Both the position numbers and the translations under genes were made by a program. Positions 34,780 through 34,866 of a DNA stretch of 34,866 bases are shown here, one piece after another. The stretch covers positions 1-34,866 of the forward strand of contig CACLBK010000010.1 of the NCBI GenBank assembly GCA_902605135.1, read 5' to 3'. Numbering within the stretch: the stretch's first letter is position 1; each line of letters opens with the position of its first letter. The stretch comes from an uncultured Alphaproteobacteria bacterium. GTDB lineage: Bacteria > Pseudomonadota > Alphaproteobacteria > HIMB59 > GCA-002718135. The notes beneath the pieces are model-generated. The model was not told the DNA's origin, did not search any database, and worked only from the letters and a program-made list of their open reading frames with translations.

Positions 34780-34866
34780 TCAATTTTTAAGAAAAGTAAA
34801 TTATCTAAGAGTATCTGTTACAGATAGATGTGATCTGAGATGTGTTTATTGTATGAAAGAAAAAAT
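34766..34866 (+). CDS. moaA: GTP 3',8-cyclase MoaA (3' partial)
   Basis: Only the first 33 residues are in the window. They contain [18 protein letters not shown], which is the radical-SAM CxxxCxxC cluster motif in its MoaA-specific setting. MoaA makes the first intermediate of molybdenum cofactor synthesis from GTP. The ATG lies inside the DUF3553 gene, a 14-base overlap. The gene continues past the right edge. Confidence 0.93.
   Translation, partial: MQLIDQFLRKVNYLRVSVTDRCDLRCVYCMKEK

Noticed and set aside
1-34866. CRISPR array, insertion sequence, prophage, toxin-antitoxin or secondary-metabolite cluster
   Set aside because: No spaced direct repeats, terminal inverted repeats, transposase or phage motifs were found on either strand; nearly all DNA is accounted for by core genes.

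Overview
The window is a compact, strongly AT-rich stretch of bacterial chromosome made almost entirely of housekeeping genes. No gap between genes exceeds about 210 bases, and many neighbouring genes overlap by 4 to 47 bases. I see no tRNA, rRNA, CRISPR array, insertion sequence, phage gene or clear pseudogene. The standard bacterial code fits, with TGA used as a stop in dnaB, rpsR, the MMPL gene and others. Gene order and several lineage-typical families (DUF2794, DUF3553, a GTTC-N7-GTTC SOS box before recA, a single-cysteine DksA, the surA-pdxA-rsmA and fabD-fabG-acpP-fabF-mltG-gmk blocks) point to an alphaproteobacterium. AT content and tight packing suggest a streamlined free-living, probably marine, lineage of the SAR11 or HIMB59/AEGEAN-169 kind; that placement is inference.

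Layout. (1) 1-2143, plus strand: tail of a probable SurA-like periplasmic chaperone, then pdxA (vitamin B6) and rsmA (16S rRNA dimethylation). (2) 2120-6846, minus strand: fabD-fabG-acpP-fabF (type II fatty acid synthesis), mltG (peptidoglycan chain release) and gmk. (3) 6932-13481, plus strand: rpsF-rpsR-rplI, dnaB, alr, a large MMPL/RND-type exporter and a CvpA-family protein. (4) 13485-17213, minus strand: a redoxin, a YfgM-like TPR protein, a BamB-like lipoprotein and der. The last three are in the yfgM-bamB-der order known from gammaproteobacteria. (5) 17238-17567: a short divergent DUF2794 gene.

(6) 17622-20175, minus strand: an ABC importer (NMT1/THI5-like binding protein, ATPase, permease) with a strong ribosome site, a hairpin in its leader and an 11-bp hairpin between its first two genes. 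(7) 20385-23608, minus strand: rlmE, guaA and an Old Yellow Enzyme-like oxidoreductase. (8) 23678-30094, plus strand: an RND efflux adaptor and permease, a LOG-family protein and NADP-dependent isocitrate dehydrogenase. (9) 30087-33948, minus strand: recA, a clear intrinsic terminator, then alaS. (10) 34163 to the edge, plus strand: dksA, DUF3553 and the start of moaA.

Most of the window is ordinary core genome. I did not find a convincing undescribed system. The items most worth a second look are the RND permease with two apparent extra membrane helices, the asymmetric MMPL exporter in the alr-cvpA interval, the ABC importer of unknown substrate with structured RNA around its binding-protein gene, and the zinc-ligand-poor DksA.
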